This document shows, one piece after another, positions 42,600 to 52,330 of a stretch of 64,000 bases of DNA (positions are counted from its first letter, which is position 1; each line of letters begins with the position of its first letter). The position numbers and the translations under genes are program-made. The notes beneath the pieces were generated by a model. That model had not been told where the DNA came from and did no database searches. It was given only the letters and a program-made list of their open reading frames with translations. Origin of the DNA: Azolla caroliniana (Eukaryota; Polypodiophyta); contig JBHGNT010000005.1 in the NCBI GenBank assembly GCA_043228905.1, forward strand, positions 15,872,001 to 15,936,000, given 5' to 3'.

Positions 42600-45500
42600 T
42601 CTCAGGTGATATAGTTGAAGAGTCTGAACCAATTCATGTAGTCCTAGGCAATTTGGCTAGTGTCATCTCATTCAACATCATTAGTAGTCCAGAGCACTCC
42701 CTAGTTCTTGGTCTTCCATGGTTTGAGCTACATAACCCAACTATTGATTGGAGAAAAAGAACCATTGAAGAAGTCACAATACAGTCTGAGCCTCTTAAAA
42801 CTCCAACAAAGGATATGACATTCCAAAAGATTTCGACAATCTCTATACATCAATTATGTGCGGAAGGACGGAAGGAAGACATGTTGGTGTTCGCAGTTTT
42901 AACAACTCCCACATCGAGCTCACAAGAATCGGGGGTCCAACTACCGAAGAAATATATAGAATTCTCCAATGTTTTTGATAAGGTGAAGGCCAATAGACTA
43001 CCGGAGCATCGACCATATGATTGCCCGATTGATTTGCAGCCCGGAAAAGAGCCTCCATGGGGGCCAATTTATATCCTTTCACCCACGGAGTTAGAGGTTC
43101 TTCGGGAATATATCGATGAGAACTTGGCGAATGGGTTTATCTAGCATTCAAGATCTCCTGCCGGCGCACCCATATTTTTCATTAAGAAGAAAGATGGTTC
43201 TCTTTGTCTGGTCGTGGATTATCGAGGATTGAATAAAGTAACTATTCGAAACCGATATGCTCTACCATTGATTTCGAGCCTTCTGGAACGCCTCAATGGA
43301 GCTAAGTATTTCACAAAGTTAGATCTTCGAGGTGCTTACAATCTTGTTCGAATTCGTCTTGGGGATGAATGGAAGACTGCTTTTCGTACTCGCTATGGCC
43401 ATTTTGAGTATACAGTGATGCCATTTGGTCTCACGAATGCACCAACAGTTTTCCAACATATGGCGAATGACATTTTTCGAGATTTCCTCGATATTTTCGT
43501 CATAATTTACCTAGATGATATCTTGATCTACTCAAAAACTCAAGAGGATCATGATATACATGTTCGACAAGCTTTGCAACAGTTGCGTGAATATGGTCTC
43601 TATGCAAAATTGGAGAAGTGCAGCTTTGACCAGCGTCAAGTGGAATTTTTGGGGTACATAGTCTCTTCACATGGCATCTCTATGGATCCAGCAAAGGTTC
43701 AAACAGTTTTGGATTGGCAAACACCACGGTCTGTGCGAGATGTACAATGTTTTTTAGGGTTCGCAAAATTTTATCGCAAGTTCATCAAAGATTATTCAAA
43801 GATCGTATTGCCCCTGACTCAGCTGACATAGAAGAATCAACCATTTGTGTGGAGTATAAATGCAAACTTTGCATTTGAAGGATTAAAGCAAGCATTTACA
43901 TCCGCACCAATTTTGATGCATGTTGATCCATTGAAGCGCTTTATACTGGAAGCTAATGCATCTGACTTCGCACTAGGAAGCGTATTATCCCAGATTAGCA
44001 ATGATGGCCAACTGCACCCTGTGGCTTTTCATTCACGGAAATTCGAAGCTGCAGAAATCAACTATGAGATTCACGACAAAGAGCTTCTTGCCATTGTGGA
44101 TTCTTTTCAACAATGGCGTCATTTTTTGGAGGGTTCGTCTCAACAAATCATTGTCTATAATGATCACAAAAATCTAACGTACTTCCAAAGTGCTCGAGTC
44201 TTGAGTCGTCGAGAAGCTCGTTGGGCGCTGTTTTTAACTCGTTTTGATTTCGTAATTCTATATCGCCGTGGGACGCAACAAGGCAAAACAGATGCTTTAT
44301 CTCGACGTTCATATATGGAACTTCAACCAGGAGAGGCTGCATTTGAAAGTAAGAAGCAAATCCTCTTGGGTCCTGACCGTCTCTCTACTAGTGGCTTTTC
44401 ATGGTATAGACACACCCGAGGATTCAAGTCTTCTAGACTCCATTCGGGAGCATATTGAGACTGATGAATTCGCCCAAGATATTCTGAACCATATTATCCC
44501 AGATTGTGCTTCTTGTTCACAATCTCAAAATCCTCGTCAAGACTACAACCAGTTCAATTGGCATGATGGTTTACTTTTTCGACAAAATCTCTTATATGTG
44601 CCTGATGGTCCTTCTCGACTCCAAGTCTTGCAACAATGTCATGATACACCAATGGCTGGACATTTTGGCATCCACAAGACTTTGGCGTTAATTTCTCGAA
44701 GGTATTGGTGGCCACAACTTCGCCATTTTGTTACGGATTATGTTCGTAGTTGTGATACATGTTGCCGATCCAAAAACCCTTGACATCATCCATATGGCTT
44801 ATTACAGCCAATGCCTATTCCTGAGAGTCCATGGAAATCTATTTCATTGGACTTCATTACGGATCTACCACCTTCCAAGGGTTTTGATTCTATTCTCACG
44901 GTAGTAGATCGTTTTACCAAGATGGCACATTTTCTTCCCTGCACAAAGGCCATTACGAGCCAAGAGACAACTGAGTTACTCATGCGAGAGGTGTTTCGGC
45001 ATCATGGTCTTCCTGATGATATTATCAGTGATCGGGGTCCCTAGTTCATCTCAAAATTTTGGCGGCACATGTTCAAACTCTTACATACTTCTTGCAAACT
45101 CTCTTCTGGCTACCATCCAGAAACTAACGGACAGAGTGAGTGCACCAACCAAACAGTAGAACAATATCTTCGTTGTTTTGTCAACTATCAACAAGATGAT
45201 TGGGTTGATCTATTACATTTGGCGGAATTTGCTTACAACAACTCAGAACATTCTTCTACTAGATATTCCCCATTTTTTGCAAACATTGGGTACCATCCTT
45301 GTTGGACTATGCTTGAACATCCCGAACTCCTGACAAACCCGGCTGCTGAAGATCGGCTCACCCGACTCCAAGAAGTTCAAGATATCCTTTTGCACCATTT
45401 ATGTGATGCTCAAAACACTCAAAAGAAGGTTGCCGACCGTCATCGACGTGATTCATCGACTACGTTTCAAGTGGGGGATCGAGTATGGCTTTTACAAGGT

Positions 45501-45960
45501 CGCATTAAAACAACCCGACCTTGCTGCAAATTGGATTATCAACGTTTTGGCCCATATGTGATATCTGGTAAGATCAATGATGTGGCATTTCGCCTTGATC
45601 TTCCCCCTCATATGCATCTTCACCCGGTCTTCCATGTTTCACTTTTGGAGCCGTACACAACCAGCTCTATTCCAGGCCGTCTTACATCTCCCCCACCTCC
45701 AATCGAAGTTTCGGATGGCTCCGAATATGAAGTTGCTGCCATTCTCGACTCCAAGATCGTTCGCAACAAACTGTATTATTTGGTTGACTGGCTAGGTTAT
45801 ACACCTAATGATCGAACATGGGAACCTCTTGAGAATCTTGCTAATGCCTTTGAAATGGTTGTTGCATTTCACAACAAATATCCTCATAAGCCGAGTTCGA
45901 AATCTTGTCTTCTGACTCGTGAAACTCGTCGTCGAAAAGAGGGGATAATGTCACGACGAC
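42600..45960 (+). pseudogene. Gypsy H pol (protease remnant, RT, RNase H, integrase, chromodomain), broken
   Basis: Begins in the protease end (ISSPEHSLVLGLPWFEL), then RT ([65 protein letters not shown]), RNase H (LEANASDFALGSVLSQ, NYEIHDKELLAIV), and integrase zinc motif (HDTPMAGHFGIHKTL, CDTCCRSKNP) and core (SLDFITDLPPSKGFD, DDIISDRG, YHPETNGQSECTNQ). It ends with a chromodomain (YEVAAILDSKIVRNKLYYLV, WLGYTPNDRTWEPLENL). Stops at 43142, 43829, 44781 and 45042 and a shift near 44390 break it. RT motifs look closer to Tcn1/sushi-type chromoviruses than to usual angiosperm Tekay or Reina types; this is judged by eye. Confidence 0.9.
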
Positions 45961-46111
45961 ATACATTTTGGCCTTACACGGATTCGAGCCCAAGACGTCT
46001 TGGTCTATATGTTAGACCTTTAACCATTATACTAACATATATGATGTATAGTTATAATAAATGTATAGTTATAATAAATGTATTATTAATTATTACAAGA
46101 CATTTAGAGTA

Positions 46112-46227
46112 TTCTAGAACATTCTAGAGTATTCCAGAACAATCTAGAGTATTCTAGAACATTCTAGGATATTCCATGATTATATTAAATATCATAAATA
46201 TCTAAAATATTCTAGAACATTCTAGAA
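46112..46227 (+). promoter_or_regulatory. Expanded heat-shock-element array in gypsy H 3' LTR
   Basis: 46112-46174 has about thirteen alternating TTC/GAA-type blocks at 5-bp spacing, with a few mismatches, built of 10-bp units like attctagaac. The 5' LTR has four fewer units at this position. A perfect four-block element follows at 46210-46227, and the TATA box is at 46243-46250. The array faces LINE I, whose reading frame begins about 160 bp downstream of the TATA box. Confidence 0.8.
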
Positions 46228-46242
46228 TACTCCATAAGGACC

Positions 46243-46250
46243 TATAAATA
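46243..46250 (+). promoter_or_regulatory. TATA box of gypsy H 3' LTR
   Basis: TATAAATA in the context cctataaataggtgtc, 15 bases after the perfect heat-shock element. Identical in the 5' LTR at 42353-42360. Transcription would be expected near 46275 and run into LINE I. Confidence 0.65.
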
Positions 46251-46370
46251 GGTGTCTATTCATTCATCACAACTCCTTCGGTTCAACACCAGTTTGTAGC
46301 CCCTTAGCCTACTCTTTGTAATCCTTGCTCTCTTATAATATAAACTCTCTTTCCATTTCTAGTGTTCTCT

Positions 46371-49300
46371 TTAATGCGAGAACCCAATCCCGACAATGCA
46401 CAATATTTCAAATGAATAGAAACCTAGAAATGGTAAATGTCGATCCTTCAGACATAGACACCACACGTAGATCAAAGGATCAAGGTGCAGACGCCACGAG
46501 CTTTGGCCATCATTTGCTCGAACTCGGTAGTCGGCACCAGATGGTCATATATAATGGTTTAGCCAAGTGGCCAGGTTCGGAAGAGCTCACATGTTTCCCA
46601 CATGGAGGAGGGGAAAGCACAGTCGATTATCTAATAGGACGCCCTGAAGCCACCCACATGATTAACTCCTTCCGAGTGGCCCCATGTCCTATTGGCGCAG
46701 ACCATAGTTTCTTATACTTCGAGATAAAATGCGATATCTCTAACGTCACCAACTCTAGTCAACCACGCCATGACATCACAATACATTTCACACATGAGCT
46801 CTCTGACATATATGCTCGACATGTTCAAGCCCATCTCTCCTCCCTTGATCCCTCCCTACCTTTAGAGAGCCTTAATACGAAACTCACACACATCCTTCAT
46901 TCTGCAGCGGTTAGCAGCTTCCCATACACGAAACACTCCAATCAAGGTAAAGTAGGATCTATGCCACAAAATAGATGGTATGATGAGGATTGTAGGTGCT
47001 TACATCGACAACTTACAATATCGCAACTCAGTGGTAGTATTACCTCAGTACAAGCTCGTAAAGAAATGCGCAAGATGACACGTCGTAAGAGACGAGCATG
47101 GGAGGCATCCCAATATTGGGAACTCTACCACATGCTCATGAGTAACGATTGTGCCACTGCATGGAAGAGATTACGGGAACCAAGACCACAAACACCCATC
47201 GAAGATCCCAAAACTTGGCACACTTATACAGAGAGACTTTACCACATCCCAAACCAACCACCCATTCCAATGCCTTCCACACCCCGACCTACTGTGGGGA
47301 CACTCTTCACGACCTCTAGGGTCACGAAGGTCATAAAGAAATTACAACATAGGAAGTCCATGGACCACACAAGATTGCGAGCAGAACACATCATATACGC
47401 GAGAGAGTGCCTAGCTCCCTTACTAACTCTAATCTTCAATTGTGCCCTTGCAGAGGGTTTTCCATCACAATGGACCATGAACACAGTGGCCCCCATACAT
47501 AAGGGGGGGGACCCCATGGACCCAAATACTTATAGGACCATTATGATAGGTCATACCCTTGCTAAATTATATGGTGCAGTAATGGAGGCAGAGCTTAGCG
47601 AGTATATGGAGACCTTAAATCTTCGTGCACCTGAACAGGCCGGCTTTAGACGAGCCTTCTCCACTATTGACCATATCTTCACACTTAGATGCTTAATTGA
47701 CCAGACTAAGGCTCGCAAGAAGAAACTATATTGTTGTTTTGTGGACTTCCGCAAAGCCTTTGACACGGTCCCTAGAGAGCGGTTGTTTGATAGGCTTAAG
47801 AGCTTGAGGATACCAGATGACATGGTTTGGGCCATCTACGCACTATATGAACAAGTGTCCGGGTGTGTTCGATGCCCAGGCGGCATATCCGATAGTTTCA
47901 CTAGCACTATTGGTGTAAAACAAGGTTGCCCCTTATCTCCGACTCTTTTTGGGATCTACATTGATGAGATCACAGATTTTATTGCTCGTAAGGGAGGCAA
48001 TGGAGTAGTCCTTGGAGGTACGCAGGTGCGTATCTTGCTCTATGCAGATGACATAGTTTTGCTCTCTGAATCCGAACACGACCTACAAAGGCACCTTAAT
48101 GCCTTAGATGACTTTTGCACACAACGAGGATTGGTAGTGAATCTAGGGAAAACTAAAGTCCTTATCTTCCACACGTCGGCCCAAGTTAGAGCTAAGTGTC
48201 ACCTAACTATCTCCCATAGCCCAGTTGAGGTGGTTGGATCATATGTCTATCTCGGAGTCACTTTCAGTGCCCGCTCAGGTAAATTTTCGATGACACAAGC
48301 AGCGAAGGATAGACTTACAAGAGGACATGCATCCCTCTCACTCCTCGAGAGACAATGCCACCAAGCATACTTCCAAGAGCCACGAACTAAAGGGTGGCTC
48401 TTTGACTCATTAGTGACTCCCTCTCTCATGTATGCATCAGCGGTTTGGGCCCCAGGACTACCATCTTTCATGTGGACGCAATTAGAGAGACCATTGGTGA
48501 TGATGTTATCACGCCAACTCCGAAGCAAATCGTCGGTCCCACATGACATTATTAGGGCTGAGTTCACTCTACCCCCTATGTTAGTAGAAGCACTTTTTCA
48601 ACTGGTAGTCTTTATACACAGGATACATAACCAACCACTTGATAGAATATCCCACCAAGCCTTTAAGGCTTCTCGAGCATTGTATGAGTCCGGCTATACT
48701 AGCTCATGGTATGGCATGATGGTGAGTTGGCTTCTTGCCAACGGTCTAGACATTACTAACCTCCCCCCCCTTAAGTACGACCACACGAATGATAACACTT
48801 TACTCTCTCATGAGGACCGTAATAAAGTAATACGCCAAGAAATATGGCAAATTTATACCCGGTATAAATGGATCACCCCACTAGAGCCACTCCCATCTAA
48901 AATGTTGTACTATAAGGAACACTTTATGCACTTCTCTGAGTTAGGTTTTATCACGCGCCCAAAATATCTAGATGTATTCTTACCACATGCACTAAGGGTT
49001 GCCATTGGTCAACTTAGAATATCATCTCACCAACTTGAGATTGAGAATGGACGTACTAATGGAGTCCCTAGGGAGGAAAGTATATGTAGGTTATGCCACA
49101 TAGAGATAGAGGACGAGTACCATTTTACATGCAAATGCCCCACCTATGCCGAGATAAGGGCAAAATACCAAGACATACTTGGTTCCTCTCCCACCCTCCC
49201 TAAACTATTAGATACACTAGATATAAAGAAATTAGGTAGATACATCTTAGAATTGAAACACCACAGAGAGAAAAAATTACAAAACGTTGATAATAATGTT

Positions 49301-49797
49301 GCTAATGTTTACCAACATATAACAAATGAAGTTTTTCAGGAACAGGGGGAGACAATGAATGTCGACACACCTGCACCACTCGGACTTCTCCTTGATGAAG
49401 CAGAAAATCAAAGAAGAACCAAACGCCCTCGGATGCCGGGTTTCAAAGCAACTCGACGAGATGTAGAAGCAATAAAGAAAATAAGGGAACGTGAACTACA
49501 CCGCCTAGAAGCCATGGCTAGGGCACTCTGTGCATCGGGACCATGGGTCACACCCACACCAAAAACTTTTGACCTCACTTCTTTTTGAGAGACTTGGGTG
49601 GAAATGAGATTAGGTTTGGTGCAAAGTTTTGTACACTACTAGAACTTTCTTAGCTTAAGCTATTTTCTTTTATTTTTAGTTTTGATGATTGGATAAACAC
49701 TCATTTTTTGTTGTAACCTATTTGTCTCATGGGCCAAATTTGGCCTTAGAAGACGTTAATATATCTTTCTTTCTTTCTTTCTTTCTTTCTCTGTCTC
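46371..49797 (+). mobile_element. LINE I, 5'-truncated, inserted in gypsy H 3' LTR
   Basis: The unit separates the two parts of the 3' LTR. Its left edge is ttaatgcgag and its right end a (ttct)n tail. The insertion lies in the CT-rich stretch, so exact limits and a target duplication (possibly ttctct) are ambiguous. It has the same orientation as gypsy H and LINE G. A short 3' copy lies at 14790-15190. Confidence 0.88.
46412..49588 (+). CDS. LINE I polyprotein: endonuclease end, RT, C-terminal zinc motif
   Basis: Continuous frame, 1058 residues from the first in-frame ATG at 46412. The same frame is open upstream into the LTR. Domains: endonuclease C-terminal half (HHLLELGSRHQMVIYNGLAK, ESTVDYLIG, GADHSFLYFEI; about 25-120), then RT at about 330-620 (CFVDFRKAFDTVPRERL, GVKQGCPLSPTLFGIYIDEI, LLYADDIVLLSES), a connector, and a CCHC-like knuckle near 890 (CRLCHIEIEDEYHFTCKC). 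The N-terminal half of the endonuclease is lost, so retrotransposition by its own product is doubtful. The absence of stops points to a recent insertion. RT motifs differ from the usual plant L1 (GLRQGDPLSP). Two short upstream frames (ATG at 46374 and 46396) precede the main start. Confidence 0.85.
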   Translation: MNRNLEMVNVDPSDIDTTRRSKDQGADATSFGHHLLELGSRHQMVIYNGLAKWPGSEELTCFPHGGGESTVDYLIGRPEATHMINSFRVAPCPIGADHSFLYFEIKCDISNVTNSSQPRHDITIHFTHELSDIYARHVQAHLSSLDPSLPLESLNTKLTHILHSAAVSSFPYTKHSNQGKVGSMPQNRWYDEDCRCLHRQLTISQLSGSITSVQARKEMRKMTRRKRRAWEASQYWELYHMLMSNDCATAWKRLREPRPQTPIEDPKTWHTYTERLYHIPNQPPIPMPSTPRPTVGTLFTTSRVTKVIKKLQHRKSMDHTRLRAEHIIYARECLAPLLTLIFNCALAEGFPSQWTMNTVAPIHKGGDPMDPNTYRTIMIGHTLAKLYGAVMEAELSEYMETLNLRAPEQAGFRRAFSTIDHIFTLRCLIDQTKARKKKLYCCFVDFRKAFDTVPRERLFDRLKSLRIPDDMVWAIYALYEQVSGCVRCPGGISDSFTSTIGVKQGCPLSPTLFGIYIDEITDFIARKGGNGVVLGGTQVRILLYADDIVLLSESEHDLQRHLNALDDFCTQRGLVVNLGKTKVLIFHTSAQVRAKCHLTISHSPVEVVGSYVYLGVTFSARSGKFSMTQAAKDRLTRGHASLSLLERQCHQAYFQEPRTKGWLFDSLVTPSLMYASAVWAPGLPSFMWTQLERPLVMMLSRQLRSKSSVPHDIIRAEFTLPPMLVEALFQLVVFIHRIHNQPLDRISHQAFKASRALYESGYTSSWYGMMVSWLLANGLDITNLPPLKYDHTNDNTLLSHEDRNKVIRQEIWQIYTRYKWITPLEPLPSKMLYYKEHFMHFSELGFITRPKYLDVFLPHALRVAIGQLRISSHQLEIENGRTNGVPREESICRLCHIEIEDEYHFTCKCPTYAEIRAKYQDILGSSPTLPKLLDTLDIKKLGRYILELKHHREKKLQNVDNNVANVYQHITNEVFQEQGETMNVDTPAPLGLLLDEAENQRRTKRPRMPGFKATRRDVEAIKKIRERELHRLEAMARALCASGPWVTPTPKTFDLTSF

Positions 49798-49856
49798 TCC
49801 CCCTCTACCTTCTACTATCATCTTATTTTTCTCTCTCCTATTCTCAAGTCACGACA
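49798..49856 (+). repeat. 3' LTR of gypsy H, second part
   Basis: ccccctctaccttctactat...agtcacgaca matches 42518-42570, the end of the 5' LTR, and is followed by the duplication atctc. Confidence 0.93.
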
Positions 49857-50854
49857 ATCTCTTTTTGGGTGGGGACCATCAAGTGATCGAGAATCTTGTA
49901 ATTCATTACAAAATGAATTGTTTATTTCTTCTCAATTCAATCGTTTATTTCGATTGGGGGTTGTACATTTGGAAGATGTGGTTGATAATGAATCTCAAAG
50001 GTTGTCGGAATTTGAAGATGCCAAGCGATGGTTATGCATTCCCCCAAATTATGGATTCATTTGGGAGAAACTACAAGATATACCATTGTTGCAAGGATCT
50101 TTGCCATTGAAAACAAATGTTGCACATTGGGTGGATTGACGGTTACAAGATGGTACACGCTTGTTACAAGTAACTAAAAATATATTGTATCATCATGCAA
50201 TGTCATCATTATCTTGCCTATCTCCTAAAGCAGAGAAATTGTGGAATGTATGTTAGTCGGATGCAAGATGGTGGAAAATATTATAATGTGGTTGGCATTC
50301 CCATCTACCATTTCATGCATAGGGAGAGTCATGATTGGTGGGCTCCCATTAGGTTCGACCTTAAAGAGACGAGGACTAGGGTTAGACACTTGTTTCTTTT
50401 GCACCATTCCATTGGAGGATAGTACACATAGGTTCATTAAATTTCCTATAGCGTGTACCATTTGGAAGTACTTATCGGACATTTGACAAGTTTTAACCTG
50501 TTGTTGTTTGAGACCTCAACACTGGGTTTTTTCTCAATATGTTCAAAATAGTTCAAATGATGAGATGGAGATATTGTTCCAATTTTTACGTTAGTGGGGA
50601 CTACAACACAATTAGAATATGCGTAATGCTTTCATGTTTGATAACAGACATGAGGTGAAAGCCTATATACAGAAGCTGAAAGGTATTCTCATGTGGAAAT
50701 TTTGGATGTTAGAGCATGTTGGGATCATTTCCACAAATGCACATTTAGATTTTTTTAATGGCATTACAGGACGTCCCTCTCCCTACAAAGAAGTGTTGTA
50801 ATTAAGTGGATTTTACATACAATTAATATTATTGTGTGCTTTTACAAAAAGATA

Positions 50855-51245
50855 GATAGAAAGATAGATAGATAGATAGATTCTATTAATGTCTTCGGAG
50901 GTCAAATATGAACTATGAGACTGATGATTTGACTCTCGATGTTCAAGAACTTTACCAATGAATGTTGCAATCAAGAGTGCACATTGTGTTTATGAGAGAA
51001 ATTCATGCAAGTATTGGGGTCAGTCGAAGATATGTTGAAAGCATGGTCAAATATGATCAAAGGTAGAGCATTGTATCAAAGTGTGATACTCAAGACTCTC
51101 GAACTTGTTTAGGGCAAAGTGTGGATAGCCGGCCACCCTCATCACTTATGCCCCAACGCCCCGTCTCACATCACAATGCATGTGAGCTTAGTCACATGGA
51201 AGCAATAGTTCGAATGATAGATAACGGGATGGGCTCTAACATGTA
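50855..51245. other. Spacer without a gene
   Basis: Starts with a GATA microsatellite (50855-50880). No recognised coding sequence. Confidence 0.5.
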
Positions 51246-51599
51246 TCAATGTGCATGGTTTCCATGTTCCGTGAAGAATATGGTTTTGTAGTTAGGTGCA
51301 ACATCTGTAGTATAATCTGTGAAGCATGAGCCTCCACATTTGTCAAATGTCATGATACATTGGCGTTGTAAAAATGCCTCATTTATAGAGGAATCTAGTG
51401 ATGCATCATGAAGCAAGTGTCTTGCATCCCATCTACCAAACCATTTTTCCATATCTTGCATCCCATCAGAACACAAAATTTTGGTTTTCTGCATCGTTTG
51501 GATATTTTTGCTTGCTTCCCATGCAATTCGAGGAAGTTGATGTGGAGGACTTTTTTGAACCTTAAGCATGTATTCAACAACCCTTTCCATGGCCATGAT
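51246..51599 (-). pseudogene. LINE M fragment (C-terminal part)
   Basis: On the minus strand the open stretch MAMERVVEYMLKVQKSPPHQ followed by KWFGRWDARHLLHDAS and FLQRQC resembles the C-terminal end of plant L1-type LINEs. It shares phrases with LINE N (tgatgcatcatgaagcaa, near 51402 and 37172). It is cut by the LTR at 51600. Confidence 0.7.
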
Positions 51600-52074
51600 T
51601 GTTATGTACACATAACGTTGGTGAGGGTAGGTCACTAATATTTACATTAGTGAAGGGTGTGTTCACTAATGTTAAAAGGTTGGCTAATGTGATTGGATAG
51701 AAGGAATGATAGGTGCATGCACTATCATGATTTGGGAAACCAATGAATGGAGACCCTTTTAGAAAGGCACATCTATTCAAGGGGCCTAGGAAAAGGTATA
51801 AATATGAGGCTTAGCTACCCTCATAAGCACATTACGTCGGAAGGCTGTTGTCTTAGCCACGAGTGGTGCGGGGTAGGCTTTCGTCTCGACGATCGTGTTT
51901 ATCTCTTCCAAGGTATTAGTCATCCTAATATCCGGCGGTATGGGACGTCGGTGGTAGGTTGGCTATGTCTAGCTCATAGCTCGGGGGTGGTTGGGTGGAA
52001 CGGGTTCTTCTATTCAATCCATTTTCCTTCTTTTACTTTACTTTGGTCTATTGATTAGTAATAGACTCTTAACA
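51600..52074 (+). repeat. 5' LTR, probably of gypsy J
   Basis: Starts TGTTATGTAC and ends TCTTAACA, 475 bp, with TGTTA/TAACA inverted termini. One base later comes a PBS-like TGGTATCATAGC (52076-52087). A TATA-like ggtataaatatg lies near 51795. The gypsy gag on the same strand at 54764 is the only candidate partner, so the assignment is inferred. Confidence 0.7.
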
Positions 52075-52075
52075 G

Positions 52076-52087
52076 TGGTATCATAGC
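52076..52087 (+). other. Primer binding site
   Basis: TGGTATCATAGC, one mismatch to the usual initiator tRNA-Met site, one base after the LTR. Confidence 0.7.
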
Positions 52088-52330
52088 ATTTACTAACATT
52101 TTTTTTTTTGTTGTTTTGATGTTTTTTGCATGTGAACGAGGAGGATCTAACAAGGCTCGTCATGCTCTTCACAGGATCAAAACAACATTCTTAACCTGAT
52201 ATTCTTCTTTCTCGATCTCTCTCTACTTTTCTATGATGGGTTCTTCTTGGTCAAATCAAATTTGTATTATGTTTTATTTTCTTTCTTTCTACTTTCTACC
52301 ATGCTACGATTTTAATTATGATTGTGCATC

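Larger units (their letters stand above)
45949..46370 (+). repeat. 3' LTR of gypsy H, first part
   Basis: Aligns with 42116-42485 and is then interrupted by LINE I in the CT-rich zone. It has an expanded heat-shock array relative to the 5' LTR and an extra ataataaatgtatagtt-like duplication near 46050-46080. Confidence 0.93.
42116..49856 (+). mobile_element. Gypsy H, chromodomain type, with LINE I in its 3' LTR
   Basis: LTRs begin TGTCAyGACGACAT and end AGTCACGACA. The 5' LTR is 42116-42570; the 3' LTR is split into 45949-46370 and about 49798-49856. The 5-bp duplication atctc (42111-42115 and 49857-49861) restores the LINE G frame on removal. A purine tract (gaaaagaggggataa) precedes the 3' LTR. 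The internal region starts in the protease, so PBS, gag and most of protease are missing. Confidence 0.95.
38970..50850 (+). mobile_element. LINE G (plant L1-type), decayed, split by gypsy H
   Basis: An endonuclease start MKVVSWNVRGVSSHKKYI at 38970, further endonuclease motifs (GIYVPDNS, LLMGDFNM at about 39400, VTSDHFPICFEF at about 39690), then RT pieces (LPSSGLLVAQVLADDL at 41339, with a large internal RT deletion before it) and connector sequence (YPLGIDVANVQLIDWIGSKL). It breaks at 42115 (QDALSL) and resumes at 49857 (FLGGDHQVIENLV). It ends with the zf-RVT-like CFFCTIPLEDSTHRFIK (about 50385-50440) and a GATA repeat near 50855. Excising gypsy H and one atctc restores a continuous reading. 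Confidence 0.85.

Noticed and set aside
42116-49856. Fungal contamination suggested by the Tcn1-like RT
   Set aside because: The element is flanked by an exact 5-bp duplication inside a plant L1-type LINE, so it is integrated in the plant sequence.
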